A DNA stretch of 64,000 nt from an uncultured Oscillospiraceae bacterium (GCA_947589745.1 CANQCS010000002.1:57189-121188), one strand, 5' to 3'; positions 35,846 through 45,881 are shown, counted from the stretch's first letter. Program-made: numbers and translations. Notes: a model not told the origin generated them from the sequence alone.

Positions 35846-36517
35846 GTAGGGGCCTCCGGCCCCTACCACCTCTTTTAAATATTTTTAGTGCCTGCCGGCA
35901 CCCTGGGTTACTTTTTGTGCAAACAAAAAGTAACCAAAAAGTTGCTTAAGGGGGCTCGCGCCCCCTTAAGAATCCCTGCCGCTTGGAAGAACGTTAAGGG
36001 CAGATGGATGGTTGAACTAGTAGCCAGGGAAAGCATTCATCGGGGGTGCTGCTTTTTGCCGTATTCCTACTGCTGGTTGCTCCGTTCTACTACGCAATTG
36101 ATGGCGCGGTTCTTGTCGAGCCGTAGACGGAAATCTGTCCTGTGCGTAGTGGAACAGAGCAGGACGCAGTCGGTCCCAAACCGTCTACGGAAATCTATCA
36201 ATTGCGTAGTGGAACGGAGCAACCAGCAGTCGGTCAACGGACAAAACGACCAGCGCACCCAATGCATCGGTTTCGCCGCCCCAAGCGGCGAAACTTGCGC
36301 CGCAGCAGGATCTCCTTGGGGACATACTAAGGTAGCCGCTTCGCCTCATACACGGGACCCGGCCCGGTTTAGACCAAACCAACCACAGGGGGAGCGCAAA
36401 ACAAATAAAATAATGAGGAAAGATTTTTAAGAAAACCTTGGTTTTCTTAAACGTGCTTTTGGTGACTTTTCCCACGGGGGAAAAGTCACCAGGGGAAGGC
36501 AGGGGCCCCCGGCCCCT
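35846..36517. repeat. Family A repeat, full element L-payload-R (copy A2)
   Basis: It fills the gap between the Lar-like gene and addA. Between flank palindromes (35846-35866 and 36501-36517) lies a 585-base element. The L half begins with hairpin GGTTACTTTTTGT...ACAAAAAGTAACC (35906) and CTTAAGGGGGC/GCCCCCTTAAG, and ends at core TTGCTCCGTTCTACTACG plus CAATTG (36077-36100). A 98-base payload (36101-36198) follows. An inverted core and R half end at hairpin GGTGACTTTTCCC...GGGAAAAGTCACC (36490). A GC-rich hairpin (GGGGGCGGAGCCCCC) touches the addA stop. Payload: two palindromic 10-mers (CCGTAGACGG, CCGTCTACGG) and a diverged core copy. Confidence 0.88.
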
Positions 36518-36545
36518 ACCCAGTCCCGTAGGGGGCGGAGCCCCC

Positions 36546-39500
36546 TCACAGCTCCACCGCTACTCCACAGTGGAGGAAGTAGACCACCCTCCTGGCAACG
36601 GGCATGCCCATGATCTGTTCCAGAGCGGCGGTATAGGCCATGAGCTGTGGCCTATATTCCTCCGCCCTCTGGGAAACCTGTTTCCCAGTGACCCGGTCGG
36701 TCTTAAAATCCACCACGGTAATGGAGCTGTCCTTGACAGAGAACAGATCCACTACGCCTTGGAGCATGATCTCGTCGGGGGCGTCCAGCCCCGGAAAGTA
36801 TGTCCCGGCAGGGACCAGGAGGCTGAAGCGGAACTCCCGCTCCACTTTGTCCGCCTGGCGCAGCTCCGCCGCCAGGGGCGAGGCCAGATACCGACGCAGC
36901 GCGGCCAGGTCCACCGACGCGCCCTGCTCCGGCGTCAGCAGGCGGCGGCGCACCAGGTCCGCCGTCACCGCCGCCGGGTCGCCGTCCAGGCCAAGGTGCT
37001 GGAGCACCAGGTGCATGGCCGTGCCCCGCTCCTCCGGGGCCACGGGCCGCTCTCCGGAGAGGAACCGGGGCGCGGCGAAGGCCTTGCGGACGTAGGGCTG
37101 CCGGGTGTCCTCCGCGATCTCCCGGTCCTTCTCCCGGCCCTTCAGCTGGGTGGCGGTGAGCTTGGTGGGCACCGCCGCCGCCAGGGCGTGGGGGTAGACA
37201 AAGTCCAGCGCCTCCCGGTCCACCGGCAGGGCGGGGGCCCGTTCCTCCGGGAGCGCCGTCCCGATGCGCTCCGCCGGGGGCGCGGTGTAGGCCGCGCCGT
37301 CGTGGTAGCGGACGATCCACGGCTCGTCCTCCGGAAGCTCACAGTCCACCGTTTGACCGGCGGCGGCCCGGAGGGGCTCCGCCTCCAGGCGGCGCAGCAG
37401 GGGCAGCATCACCCACTCCGCCATGCTCTTGGCCCCGTCCACCGTCTCCGGCGGCACCGGCAGGGCCGACAGGGCGGTGAGTTCCGACAGCTTCCGGGCC
37501 GCCGCGTCCTCGGCGGCGCTCAGGGAGGCCACCAGGATCAGCTTCTCCTTGGCGCGGGTCATACCCACGTAGAGCACCCGCAGCTCCTCCGAGCGCAGCT
37601 CCCGGCTCAGCCGGGCCGCCACCGCGTCACGGGCCGCCGTGGGGTAGCGGATGCGGCGGTCCAGGTCGATGTACTGGGGCCCCAGGCCCAGCTTGGGGTG
37701 GACCAGCAACGGCTTCTTCAGGTCCTCCGTGTTGAAGTTTTTGTTCAGGTCCGCCAGGATCACGATGGGGAACTCCAGGCCCTTGGACCGGTGGATGGAC
37801 ATGATCTGCACCCCGCCGCTCAGGTCCCCGGAGGCCGTGTGGGGCTGCTCCCCGTTCTCCAGCATGAACCGCAGATGGCTCACAAAGGCAAAGAGCCCCT
37901 TGTACCCCGCGCTCTCAAAGCTCCGGGCCTGCTCGCAGAAGACCATCAGGTTCTCCCGGCGGCGCTCCCCCCCGGCCATGGCCCCGAAGACCCCCAGGAT
38001 GTTCAGCTCGTTGTAGAGCCGCCACAGCAGCCGGTGGACGCTCATGTCCCGGGCCAGGGACCGGAGGTCCGTAAGCTTTTGCACGAACGCCCGGCAGTCG
38101 TCATCTTCACTGGCCTCCACGGCGTCGTAGAAGCAGCCCTCCGGGTGGCCGCCCCGGATGCGGGCCAGCCGGTCCGGGGAGAAGCCGAACACCGGGGAGC
38201 GCAGCACCGAGATGAGGGGGATATCCTGCCGGGGGTTGTCCAGCAGCTCCAGCAGGGACAGCACCACCGCCACCTCCATGGAGGAGAAGAAGTCGTCGTT
38301 CTCCTGGACGCCGCAGGGGATGCCCCGCTCCGCCAGGGCCCGGGTGTAGTGGGGCAGCCTGGGGGTGGGGGAGCGCATTAGCACCGCGATGTCCGAGGGG
38401 CGGCAGGGCCGCAGCGCCCCGGTGTCCCCGTCGGTGACAGGGAACCCCTCCGCCAGCAGGGCGGCGATCCGCTCCGCCACGAACCGGGCCTCCGCCAGGG
38501 GCCGGGACACCCGGGGCTCCCCGGCCTTGTTCATGGGCACCCGCAGCAGGTGGAACTCGGTCCGGCAGCCGTCCCGGGGCGGCAGGTAGTCCGCGCCGAA
38601 GTACAGCCGCTCCGCCGGTCCGTAGTCCAGCTCCCCCATGTCCCGGGACATGATGTTGGCAAAGACAAAGTTGGCCGCGTCCAGCACCGGGGCCCGGGAG
38701 CGGAAGTTCCGGCTCAGCAGCAGCTTCCGGGGCTGGCCGTCAGCGGCCTCCGCGCCGTCGGGGTAGGCGGCGTACTTCTCCAGGAAGATGGTGGGGTCCG
38801 CCAGCCGGAACCGGTAGATGGACTGCTTGGCGTCCCCCACGGTGAAGAGGGTCCGGCCGCCGTGGGACACCGCGTCAAAGACGCAGTTCTGCACCTGGTT
38901 GGTGTCCTGGTACTCGTCCACCATCACCTCCCGGTAGCGGCGGGACACGGTCTCCGCCAGCTCCGTATAGCCCCCGTCCCCGTTCAGCAGCAGGCGGATG
39001 GCGTAGTGCTCCTGGTCGGAGAAATCGGCGGCGTTCCGCCGGAGCTTCTCCCGGCGGTACTCTTGGGCAAAGGCGGCACACAGGTCCAGCAGGGCCTCCA
39101 TGGCCGGGGCGGAGCGGCGCAGGTCCTCCGCGGCCTCCGCCGCCGGCACGTCCAGCATGGCGCAGGCCGCGGCCATCTCCTTCTTGCAGCGGGCCCACAG
39201 CTTCTGCAGCCGGTCCTTCAGCCCCGGGGACTGGCAGTTCCGGGCGGCGTTGAGCCTGGGCCAGGCGGGCACGCGCTCTGCCGCCTCGTCCCAGCCGGTC
39301 CCGGCGGCCTCCGCCAGGGCGTCCATCAGCCGCTTCCCCTCGCTGAAGGCGTCGCCGTAGGCCCGCTCCAGACCGGCGTCCTCTTCCATCTCCCGGCGCC
39401 CCGCCTCCAGCAGGGCCGCCCAGTGGCGGGCCTTCCGCGCCAGGCCGTCCAGCAGCTCCCGGCCCCAGTCCGTCCCGCCCACGTTGCCGGGGAGGGCGGA

Positions 39501-40112
39501 CCAGGCGGCTTTCTGCTCTTCCAGCCATTTCTCCGGGTAGGGGTGGCTCTGGACCTTGTCGTACAGCTCCAGCACCAGCCCCTCCAGGTCCCGGTCGTCC
39601 CGGCCGAAGCCGAAGGAGTCCGCCAGCAGCGCCCCGCCGGGGGTCAGGCCGGCGTAAAAGTCCTCCAGTACCCGGGGCAGCACCCGGCGGCGCAGCAGCA
39701 TGGCCTCCGCCTCGTCCAGCACCCGGAAGTCGGCGGTGAGGCCCCGCTCGCCGGGGATCTCCAGCAGGTGGACGTTCTCCCGCAGCAGGGCGGTGCAGAA
39801 GGCGTCCACGGTCTTGATGTCCGCCCGGTACACCAGCAGCAGCTGCCGCTGGAGGTGGCGGTCGCCGGGGTCCTCCGCCAGGCGGACGCTGAGCTCCTGG
39901 GCGATGCGCTCCCGGAGCTCGGCGGCGGCGGCCCGGGTGTAGGTGATGATGAGGAAGTCGGTCAGGTCCGCCCGCTCCTCCCCCAGCACCCGGCGGAACA
40001 GGCGCTCCACCAGCACCTTGGTCTTGCCGCTGCCGGCGGCGGCGGACACCAGCAGGCTGCCGCCCCGGTCCTCCACCACGGCCCGCTGCTCCGGCGTCAG
40101 TTGGATGCTCAT
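36546..40112 (-). CDS. addA: Helicase-nuclease subunit AddA
   Basis: Product of 1,188 residues. UvrD-type helicase motifs start with Walker A SAAAGSGKTKVL (about 21-32) and continue through MVDEYQDTNQVQ and VGDAKQSIYRFR to motif VI (LYVGMTRAKEKL). The C-terminal nuclease has GVVDLF and VVDFKTDR. With AddB it resects double-strand breaks up to a Chi-like site for RecA loading. Its ATG overlaps the addB stop as ATGA. Length is typical. It replaces RecBCD, as in other Firmicutes. Confidence 0.96.
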   Translation of the reverse strand: MSIQLTPEQRAVVEDRGGSLLVSAAAGSGKTKVLVERLFRRVLGEERADLTDFLIITYTRAAAAELRERIAQELSVRLAEDPGDRHLQRQLLLVYRADIKTVDAFCTALLRENVHLLEIPGERGLTADFRVLDEAEAMLLRRRVLPRVLEDFYAGLTPGGALLADSFGFGRDDRDLEGLVLELYDKVQSHPYPEKWLEEQKAAWSALPGNVGGTDWGRELLDGLARKARHWAALLEAGRREMEEDAGLERAYGDAFSEGKRLMDALAEAAGTGWDEAAERVPAWPRLNAARNCQSPGLKDRLQKLWARCKKEMAAACAMLDVPAAEAAEDLRRSAPAMEALLDLCAAFAQEYRREKLRRNAADFSDQEHYAIRLLLNGDGGYTELAETVSRRYREVMVDEYQDTNQVQNCVFDAVSHGGRTLFTVGDAKQSIYRFRLADPTIFLEKYAAYPDGAEAADGQPRKLLLSRNFRSRAPVLDAANFVFANIMSRDMGELDYGPAERLYFGADYLPPRDGCRTEFHLLRVPMNKAGEPRVSRPLAEARFVAERIAALLAEGFPVTDGDTGALRPCRPSDIAVLMRSPTPRLPHYTRALAERGIPCGVQENDDFFSSMEVAVVLSLLELLDNPRQDIPLISVLRSPVFGFSPDRLARIRGGHPEGCFYDAVEASEDDDCRAFVQKLTDLRSLARDMSVHRLLWRLYNELNILGVFGAMAGGERRRENLMVFCEQARSFESAGYKGLFAFVSHLRFMLENGEQPHTASGDLSGGVQIMSIHRSKGLEFPIVILADLNKNFNTEDLKKPLLVHPKLGLGPQYIDLDRRIRYPTAARDAVAARLSRELRSEELRVLYVGMTRAKEKLILVASLSAAEDAAARKLSELTALSALPVPPETVDGAKSMAEWVMLPLLRRLEAEPLRAAAGQTVDCELPEDEPWIVRYHDGAAYTAPPAERIGTALPEERAPALPVDREALDFVYPHALAAAVPTKLTATQLKGREKDREIAEDTRQPYVRKAFAAPRFLSGERPVAPEERGTAMHLVLQHLGLDGDPAAVTADLVRRRLLTPEQGASVDLAALRRYLASPLAAELRQADKVEREFRFSLLVPAGTYFPGLDAPDEIMLQGVVDLFSVKDSSITVVDFKTDRVTGKQVSQRAEEYRPQLMAYTAALEQIMGMPVARRVVYFLHCGVAVEL

Positions 40113-43100
40113 ACCGTTTCCTCCTCTCCGATGGTCTGATCCACATGGTCCCAGAACTCCGCCGGGCTCACGGGGTGCAGCAGGCGCAGCCGGTCGCTGC
40201 CCTGGCCGTCCGTGAAGTGGCAGGCGGAGGCGAACTCACAGTAGCGGCAGGCGGTGTCGTCCTCACTGTGGCCGCAGGGGTCCGCGTCGATGTTGCCGCG
40301 GCGCAGCTCCCGGGCGATGCGCTCCAGCAGCTTGTCCACGTACCGCCCCAGCTTGCCCAGTTCCTCCGCCGAGGCCACGCCCTTGGCCACGCTGCCGTCC
40401 CGCTTCAGGGACAGGGGCAGGAACCGGGACTCCTTCAGCGTGCTGTGCTCCATGGCCCGCAGCACCTCCGGCTCCCCCAGGACCATGCCGCTGCGGCGGA
40501 GCTCCCTGTCCAGGGCGGCCCGGAGGCTCTCCCGGTCCACGCTCCGGCGCTGGGACACCAGCACGTCCCTGGCCGGCAGGTACATCACCCCGGCGGGGAC
40601 CACGTCCCGGCCGAACAGGGCCGCCCCGTCCCGCTCCAGGGCGAAGAGGTACAGCAGCATCTGGATGTTCAGCCCGTAGCGCACGTCGCTGAGGTCGAAG
40701 GACTTTTTGCCGGACTTGTAGTCCACCACCCGCAGGTACAGGCGGTTATCGTGGAGCCAGCCGTCCACCCGGTCCACCTTTCCGGTGACGGTGAGGGAGG
40801 CGCCGGGGACGTGGACGGAGATGGCGGGCATCCTGCCGTCCTTCCCGCCGAAGCCCAGCTCGAACGCCAGGGGGGTGAAGTCCGACACGGACAGCTCCTC
40901 CGCCACGTTCTCCACGATGACCCCCACCGTCTTCCGCAGGCGGCGGAAGAGGTACTTGAACCGCTCGTCCCGCCTGTCGAACCCGGGCATGGCGGACCGG
41001 GTATATTCTTCAATGACCCGGTCCAGCAGGCGGTCCAGCTCGCCGGGGGCCAGCTGGGCGAAGCCGCCCTGCCGCTTGGCCTCGCCGGTGACGTGCTCCA
41101 GGACGTAGTGGAGGAAGGTGCCCACCTGGGCGGCGTCGAACCCCGCGGGGGTCCGCTCCTGTGCCCGGAGGCCGTACTGCATGAAGTAGGCGAAGTGGCA
41201 GGAGTCCACCTTGTCGATGCGGCTGGCGGACATGCGGTAGCTGCGGCCATAGAGGGCCTCCACAGCCTCCGGGGACAGCCGCCCCCGGTCCATCCCAGCG
41301 GCCCGGTCCATGGCCGCCAGGGGGGCGGCGAAGCGGGCATCGGCGGCGAAGTAGTCCCACAGCGCCCCGCCCCGCTCCCCGCCCGCCAGCTCCAGGGCCG
41401 GGACGGGGGCCGTCAGGCGGTAGGGCCGCGCCCCGCTCTCCGCCTCCTCCCGGACGCCGGGCAGGATGGCCCGGATGCGCCCCACCACGAAGGAGGGCCG
41501 CAGGGGGGACCCGTCCAGGTCCGCCGCCGGCCAGGTGACGGTGAGCCGGTCCGTGGGCTTGGCCAGGGCGGCGTACAGGTTCTGGAGCTCCAGGTGGAAC
41601 TGGTCCTCACCGCTGGGGGCCAGCTCCACGCCCTGCTCCTTCAGCCGCTCCCGGTCCTCCCGGGTGAGAAGGCCGGTGGAGGCCTGCACCGCCGGCAGCA
41701 CGTTGTCGTTGGCCCCCATGAGGAACAGGCATTTGATCCGCCGCCGGTCGTTCCGGGTGAGCTGGAAGGCCTGGACCTCGTCCAGGCTCACCGGGATGGT
41801 GCCCACGCCGTACTGGGTCAGCACCAGCTTCAAAAGCCGGGTGAACTCCTCCGTGTCCAGCTCCCCGTCCCCCAGGATGTCCGCGAACTGGTCCAGCACA
41901 TTGCACAGCAGCTCCCAGAGCTGGCTGTACTCCATGGCCCGCTGGAGCTCCCCCAGGGCCTCCAGCCGGGCGGTCCGCTCCTCCAGCTGTTGCCCCAGGC
42001 CCAGCTCCTCCAGGAAGGACCACAGGACCCGCAGCTTGTCTTTTGCGCCCTGGTTGTCCCGCATCCCCTGGGCCAGCCGGGCCAGGGGGCCGCCCACCCG
42101 GCGGCGGAGGCCGTTCAGCTCCGCCAGGGCCGCCGCCTGCGCCTCGGAGAAGCCCTCCTGCCAGCCCTCCGGGTTGGCGGTCCAGTCCTCGTCCCGGACC
42201 CACATGGCGCCGTGGATATCCCACTGGATGACATAATTCTCCAGCTTGTCGCACTCTTCATCGGTCAGGCCCGCGAGACCCGTCTTCAGCCAGCGGAACA
42301 TGTCCTCGTACTCGTACCCGCCGGTCACCGCGTCCAGCGCCCCGGCCAGCAGGCTCAGCACCGGCTTCTCCAGCACGTCGCTGCGGCGGCTCAGGTACAC
42401 CGGCACACCGTAGCGCTCGAAGGTGTTCTCGATGACCGGGGCGTAGCTGTCCAGGTCCCGGGCCGCCACGCCGATATCCCGGAAGCGGTACTTGCCGCTG
42501 CGCACCAGGGCCAAGATCTCCGCGGCCACGTACTCCGCCTCCCGGCCCGCGCTGTCCGCCCGGTAGAGGGTCACGGCGGAGGCGTCCCCCCGCCAGGGCC
42601 GGGGCAGGCCGAAGAAACAGGCGGTCAGGTGCTCCAGGGCGCTCTCCGGCGGCCGCTCCGGCAGCACCTCCAGGCGGCACCTCTGGCCCAGCTTTTCCGC
42701 CAGCCGCAGCAGCTTGTCCCGCTCCCGGACGCTCTGCCGGAAGATATCCAGGCCGCTGCCGTCCCCCAGCAGGGTGACGGTGACGCCGTTGGACTCCCGC
42801 AGCAGGATCTCGATGAGCCGGGTCTCCTGGGCGGTGAAGTAGGTGAAGCCGTCCAGGTACACGTCCTTGCCCCGGGCGTACCCGGACTCCGCCAGCCGGT
42901 CCAGCAGCTTCTCCGCCAGGTCCCGGCGGTCCGCCCCGTCCTCCAGCCGGGAGAGGTAGGCGGCGTAGATAAGGCTCAGGTCCCGGACCTTCTCCCCGCT
43001 CATGCCCTCCAGGGCGGGCACCGCCCTCCCCAGGTCCTCCGGCCCCACCCGGCAGGCGATCAGCTCGTCGCAGAGGGCCACCAGCTCCTGGAGGAAGGGG

Positions 43101-43438
43101 GCCTTCCGGGAGGGCCGGGCGTACACCGTCAGCCCCTGGGCCGCCTCCCGGACGGCCAGCTGCATCATCAGCAGCTTGCCCCCGGCGTCCAGGGCCCCGT
43201 CGATGAGCCCGCCGGTGACAGACAGCACCCGCCCCGCCAGCAGCCGGGGGCTCAGCACCTCCGCGTACCGGGAGGCCCCCGGCCCGCAGAACCGGCACAG
43301 CTCCGCCTCCGCCTCGTGGGAGGTGTGCTCCGGCACCAGCAGCAGGGAGGGGGCCCCCGCCTCGCCCCGGGCCCTGATCTGTTCCAGCACTTTGCCGGAC
43401 TTGCCGGTGTTGGCCCGGCCCATCAGGATATGCAGCAT
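40109..43438 (-). CDS. addB: Helicase-nuclease subunit AddB
   Basis: Product of 1,109 residues. ATG 43438 is chosen because GGAGG is 8 bases upstream; a start 15 bases earlier lacks one. The N-terminus has the degenerate Walker A GRANTGKSGK, and the C-terminal nuclease has KVDRVDGW and VVDYKSGKKSF. The 4Fe-4S cluster cysteines cap the nuclease: three near the C-terminus (CGHSEDDTACRYCEFASAC includes them) with the fourth expected upstream of the nuclease. Forms AddAB with the overlapping downstream gene. It has its own promoter. Confidence 0.95.
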   Translation of the reverse strand: MLHILMGRANTGKSGKVLEQIRARGEAGAPSLLLVPEHTSHEAEAELCRFCGPGASRYAEVLSPRLLAGRVLSVTGGLIDGALDAGGKLLMMQLAVREAAQGLTVYARPSRKAPFLQELVALCDELIACRVGPEDLGRAVPALEGMSGEKVRDLSLIYAAYLSRLEDGADRRDLAEKLLDRLAESGYARGKDVYLDGFTYFTAQETRLIEILLRESNGVTVTLLGDGSGLDIFRQSVRERDKLLRLAEKLGQRCRLEVLPERPPESALEHLTACFFGLPRPWRGDASAVTLYRADSAGREAEYVAAEILALVRSGKYRFRDIGVAARDLDSYAPVIENTFERYGVPVYLSRRSDVLEKPVLSLLAGALDAVTGGYEYEDMFRWLKTGLAGLTDEECDKLENYVIQWDIHGAMWVRDEDWTANPEGWQEGFSEAQAAALAELNGLRRRVGGPLARLAQGMRDNQGAKDKLRVLWSFLEELGLGQQLEERTARLEALGELQRAMEYSQLWELLCNVLDQFADILGDGELDTEEFTRLLKLVLTQYGVGTIPVSLDEVQAFQLTRNDRRRIKCLFLMGANDNVLPAVQASTGLLTREDRERLKEQGVELAPSGEDQFHLELQNLYAALAKPTDRLTVTWPAADLDGSPLRPSFVVGRIRAILPGVREEAESGARPYRLTAPVPALELAGGERGGALWDYFAADARFAAPLAAMDRAAGMDRGRLSPEAVEALYGRSYRMSASRIDKVDSCHFAYFMQYGLRAQERTPAGFDAAQVGTFLHYVLEHVTGEAKRQGGFAQLAPGELDRLLDRVIEEYTRSAMPGFDRRDERFKYLFRRLRKTVGVIVENVAEELSVSDFTPLAFELGFGGKDGRMPAISVHVPGASLTVTGKVDRVDGWLHDNRLYLRVVDYKSGKKSFDLSDVRYGLNIQMLLYLFALERDGAALFGRDVVPAGVMYLPARDVLVSQRRSVDRESLRAALDRELRRSGMVLGEPEVLRAMEHSTLKESRFLPLSLKRDGSVAKGVASAEELGKLGRYVDKLLERIARELRRGNIDADPCGHSEDDTACRYCEFASACHFTDGQGSDRLRLLHPVSPAEFWDHVDQTIGEEETV

Positions 43439-43469
43439 CACAGTGACCTCCATGTATTAGTCGGCCACC

Positions 43470-43498
43470 ATTATACGCTTTTTGGGCGGGGGTTGCAA
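43470..43498 (-). promoter_or_regulatory. addBA promoter
   Basis: On the minus strand TTGCAA (-35, 43493-43498) and TATAAT (-10, 43470-43475) are 17 bases apart, about 30 bases before addB. Confidence 0.82.
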
Positions 43499-43527
43499 GA
43501 ATTTGCGGAAAAGTCCATGGCCCGCCC

Positions 43528-43556
43528 TTGCAAATCGGGGCGGGAGGCGGTATAAT
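43528..43556 (+). promoter_or_regulatory. Promoter of the M3 peptidase gene
   Basis: TTGCAA (43528-43533) and TATAAT (43551-43556) are 17 bases apart, 53 bases before the start codon. It is back-to-back with the addBA promoter. Confidence 0.82.
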
Positions 43557-43609
43557 GAAAATGGCATCACCCAAATTCAGGCCGCGAGGCCGGGAAAGGA
43601 AAAGAGAGT

Positions 43610-45880
43610 ATGAGAAAAAGACTGCTGACCCTTGTCACGGTCCTCGCCCTGGTTCTCAGTCTGTGCCCCACGGCGCTGGCGGCGGACAAGGACTACTACG
43701 ACGAGGACCAGCCCCACGCGGACGTGGACTTTTCGGAAATGGAGTATGTCCACATGACCATGGAGGACATCCAGGCGGAGGCCGACGCCATCCACGCCCT
43801 GATCGATGACGCGGCCAACGAGACCGAGGTGTCGGAGAAGTTCGACGCCTTCGCGGAGACTTTAGACCAGCTCCGCACCATGGCCACCCTGGCCAACATC
43901 GCCACCTCCAGCGACGTCTACGACGAGGAGGCCGAGGAGGAGTACGCCTATGTGACCGAGCTGTACTCCAAGGCCTTCGACGCCCTCAACAGCCTGATGC
44001 GGGATATCCTCAACTCCCCCTGCGCCGCCTTCCTGGAGGCCAAGCTCCTGGGCGCGGGCTACACCGAGGAGGACATCGAGGAGCTGAAGAGCTACGAGGA
44101 GATGACCGAGGAGGAGCTGGCCCGCATCAACCGGGAAACCGCCCTGGAGGCCGACTACTACAAGGCCATCTACGCCGAGTACCCCGTGGAGGTGGCCGAG
44201 GGCGTGACCATGACCGTGGACGAGGCCCTGGAATACGTGCAGGCCGCCTTGGCCGCCTACTACGCCTATCCCGTGGAGGAGACCTACGAGGCATATTCCC
44301 AGGCCTATGACCGCTACACGCTGGCCTATGAGGGCAACCTGAAGGCCATCAACGCCGCCGCCGGGGAGATCTACCTGGAGCTGGTGGAGCTGCGCAACGA
44401 GGAGGCCCGGGAGGCGGGGTACGAGAACTACGCCGAGTACGCCTATGCGGAGATCTACATCCGCGACTACACCCCCGCCGAGATCAAGACCTTCGAGGAC
44501 GCGGTGAAGGAGAACATCCCCGAGGTCACCGAGGCCCTGGCCTACCTGGTGGAGATGGACAGCGACAGCTCCGTCCACGCCACGGACTACTCCGGCGACG
44601 TGGCCTTTGAGATGATGCGGCCCTACGTGGGGAAGATCGCCGCCGAGGTCCAGGAGTCCTTCGACTACATGATGGACCACCACCTCCACGACTACGGCTA
44701 CGGCGACGGCACCAAGGACGGCAGCGGCTTCACCACCTACCTGCCCACCTACGGCGCGCCCTACACCTTCAACACCCCCACCGGTACCCTGTACGACTTC
44801 AGCACCGCCGTCCACGAGTTCGGCCACTACAACCGCTACTACTGGACGCCCAACGGCCTCTTCGACTACTCCGACGACATCGACCAGGCCGAGGTCCACT
44901 CCCAGGGCATGGAGCTGATGTTCACCCAGTTCTATGACGATATCTTCGGCAGCGAGAGCCAGGTGGTGCTCAACTACCTGATGAGCAACCTGACCAACGC
45001 CCTGCTCAGCGGCTGCCTGGAGGACGAGTTCCAGCAGTTCGCCTACACCACCGAGGACCTGACCGTGGAGAAGCTGAACGACGAGTATTTCCGACTGAAC
45101 GTGGAGTACGGCCAGACCACGGCGGACGACGACGGCCACGGCTACCACACCTACACCTGGTTCGGCATCCACCACACCTTTGACCAGCCCATGTACTACA
45201 TCAGCTACGCCACCTCCGCCGCCGGCGCGTTCTCCTTCTGGCTGGACGCCCAGGAGAACGGCTATGAGGAGGCCACCGACGCCTACATGACCTACGCCTC
45301 CCTGCCCGCCGACATGGGCCTCCGGGAGGGCCTGGCCAAGGCCGGTGTGGACGACCCCCTCACCGAGGCCTACGTCTCCGAGCTGGCGGACGCCCTGTGG
45401 GAGAAGCTGGACATCGACGGACAGATGGATGCCCTCTACCTGCCGCCCTACCTGGATGTGCCCGACGGCGCCTGGTACGCCGAGGCCATCAACAGCCTGG
45501 CCAACGCCGGTGCCGTCGTGGGCTACGGCGACCGGACCTTCGGCCCCGCCGACCCCGCCACCTGGGGGGATATCCTCACCGGGCTGGAGATGGAAGTGGC
45601 CGCCGGTGACATCGACCCCGCCGCCCCCATCACCCGCCTGGAGTTCGCCCAGGTGATGGCCGGGTACCTGGGGCTGGAGCCGGACGGCAGCGCGGCCTCT
45701 CCCTTTGCCGACACCACGGACAGCTCCGTGGCGGCCCTGTCCGCCCTGGGCCTCATCAACGGCGTGGGCGGCGGCCTCTTCGAGCCCGACCGGGATCTGA
45801 CCCGCGCCGAGTTCTGCGCCATCTGCTACCGCAGTATCCAGTATCTGGCTGCCGTGGCTGCGGAGCAGCCCGCCGCCTGA
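43610..45880 (+). CDS. Secreted M3 family oligoendopeptidase with C-terminal SLH domains
   Basis: Product of 756 residues. A signal peptide ends at TALAADKD. The M3 zinc site is HEFGH (402-406) with Glu428 (EVHSQGMEL) as third ligand; the preceding helical domain is acidic and Tyr-rich. SLH modules from about residue 620 (DVPDGAWYAEAINSLANAGA, then two less complete units) should bind cell-wall polymer and keep the enzyme on the surface. M3 peptidases are usually cytosolic, so an exported, wall-anchored form is unusual. Likely role: trimming peptides outside the cell for uptake. It is a single gene with its own promoter. Confidence 0.9.
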   Translation: MRKRLLTLVTVLALVLSLCPTALAADKDYYDEDQPHADVDFSEMEYVHMTMEDIQAEADAIHALIDDAANETEVSEKFDAFAETLDQLRTMATLANIATSSDVYDEEAEEEYAYVTELYSKAFDALNSLMRDILNSPCAAFLEAKLLGAGYTEEDIEELKSYEEMTEEELARINRETALEADYYKAIYAEYPVEVAEGVTMTVDEALEYVQAALAAYYAYPVEETYEAYSQAYDRYTLAYEGNLKAINAAAGEIYLELVELRNEEAREAGYENYAEYAYAEIYIRDYTPAEIKTFEDAVKENIPEVTEALAYLVEMDSDSSVHATDYSGDVAFEMMRPYVGKIAAEVQESFDYMMDHHLHDYGYGDGTKDGSGFTTYLPTYGAPYTFNTPTGTLYDFSTAVHEFGHYNRYYWTPNGLFDYSDDIDQAEVHSQGMELMFTQFYDDIFGSESQVVLNYLMSNLTNALLSGCLEDEFQQFAYTTEDLTVEKLNDEYFRLNVEYGQTTADDDGHGYHTYTWFGIHHTFDQPMYYISYATSAAGAFSFWLDAQENGYEEATDAYMTYASLPADMGLREGLAKAGVDDPLTEAYVSELADALWEKLDIDGQMDALYLPPYLDVPDGAWYAEAINSLANAGAVVGYGDRTFGPADPATWGDILTGLEMEVAAGDIDPAAPITRLEFAQVMAGYLGLEPDGSAASPFADTTDSSVAALSALGLINGVGGGLFEPDRDLTRAEFCAICYRSIQYLAAVAAEQPAA

Positions 45881-45881
45881 T

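Noticed and set aside
36101..36230. Repeated 21-base cores with spacers, CRISPR-like at first sight
   Set aside because: Only three copies per locus, in mixed orientation, with variable sequence and no cas genes; they are parts of family A elements.
40145..43555. Long plus-strand open frame opposite addB
   Set aside because: High-GC shadow frame rich in Gly, Gln and His with no motif; addB on the other strand has full nuclease and Cys motifs.
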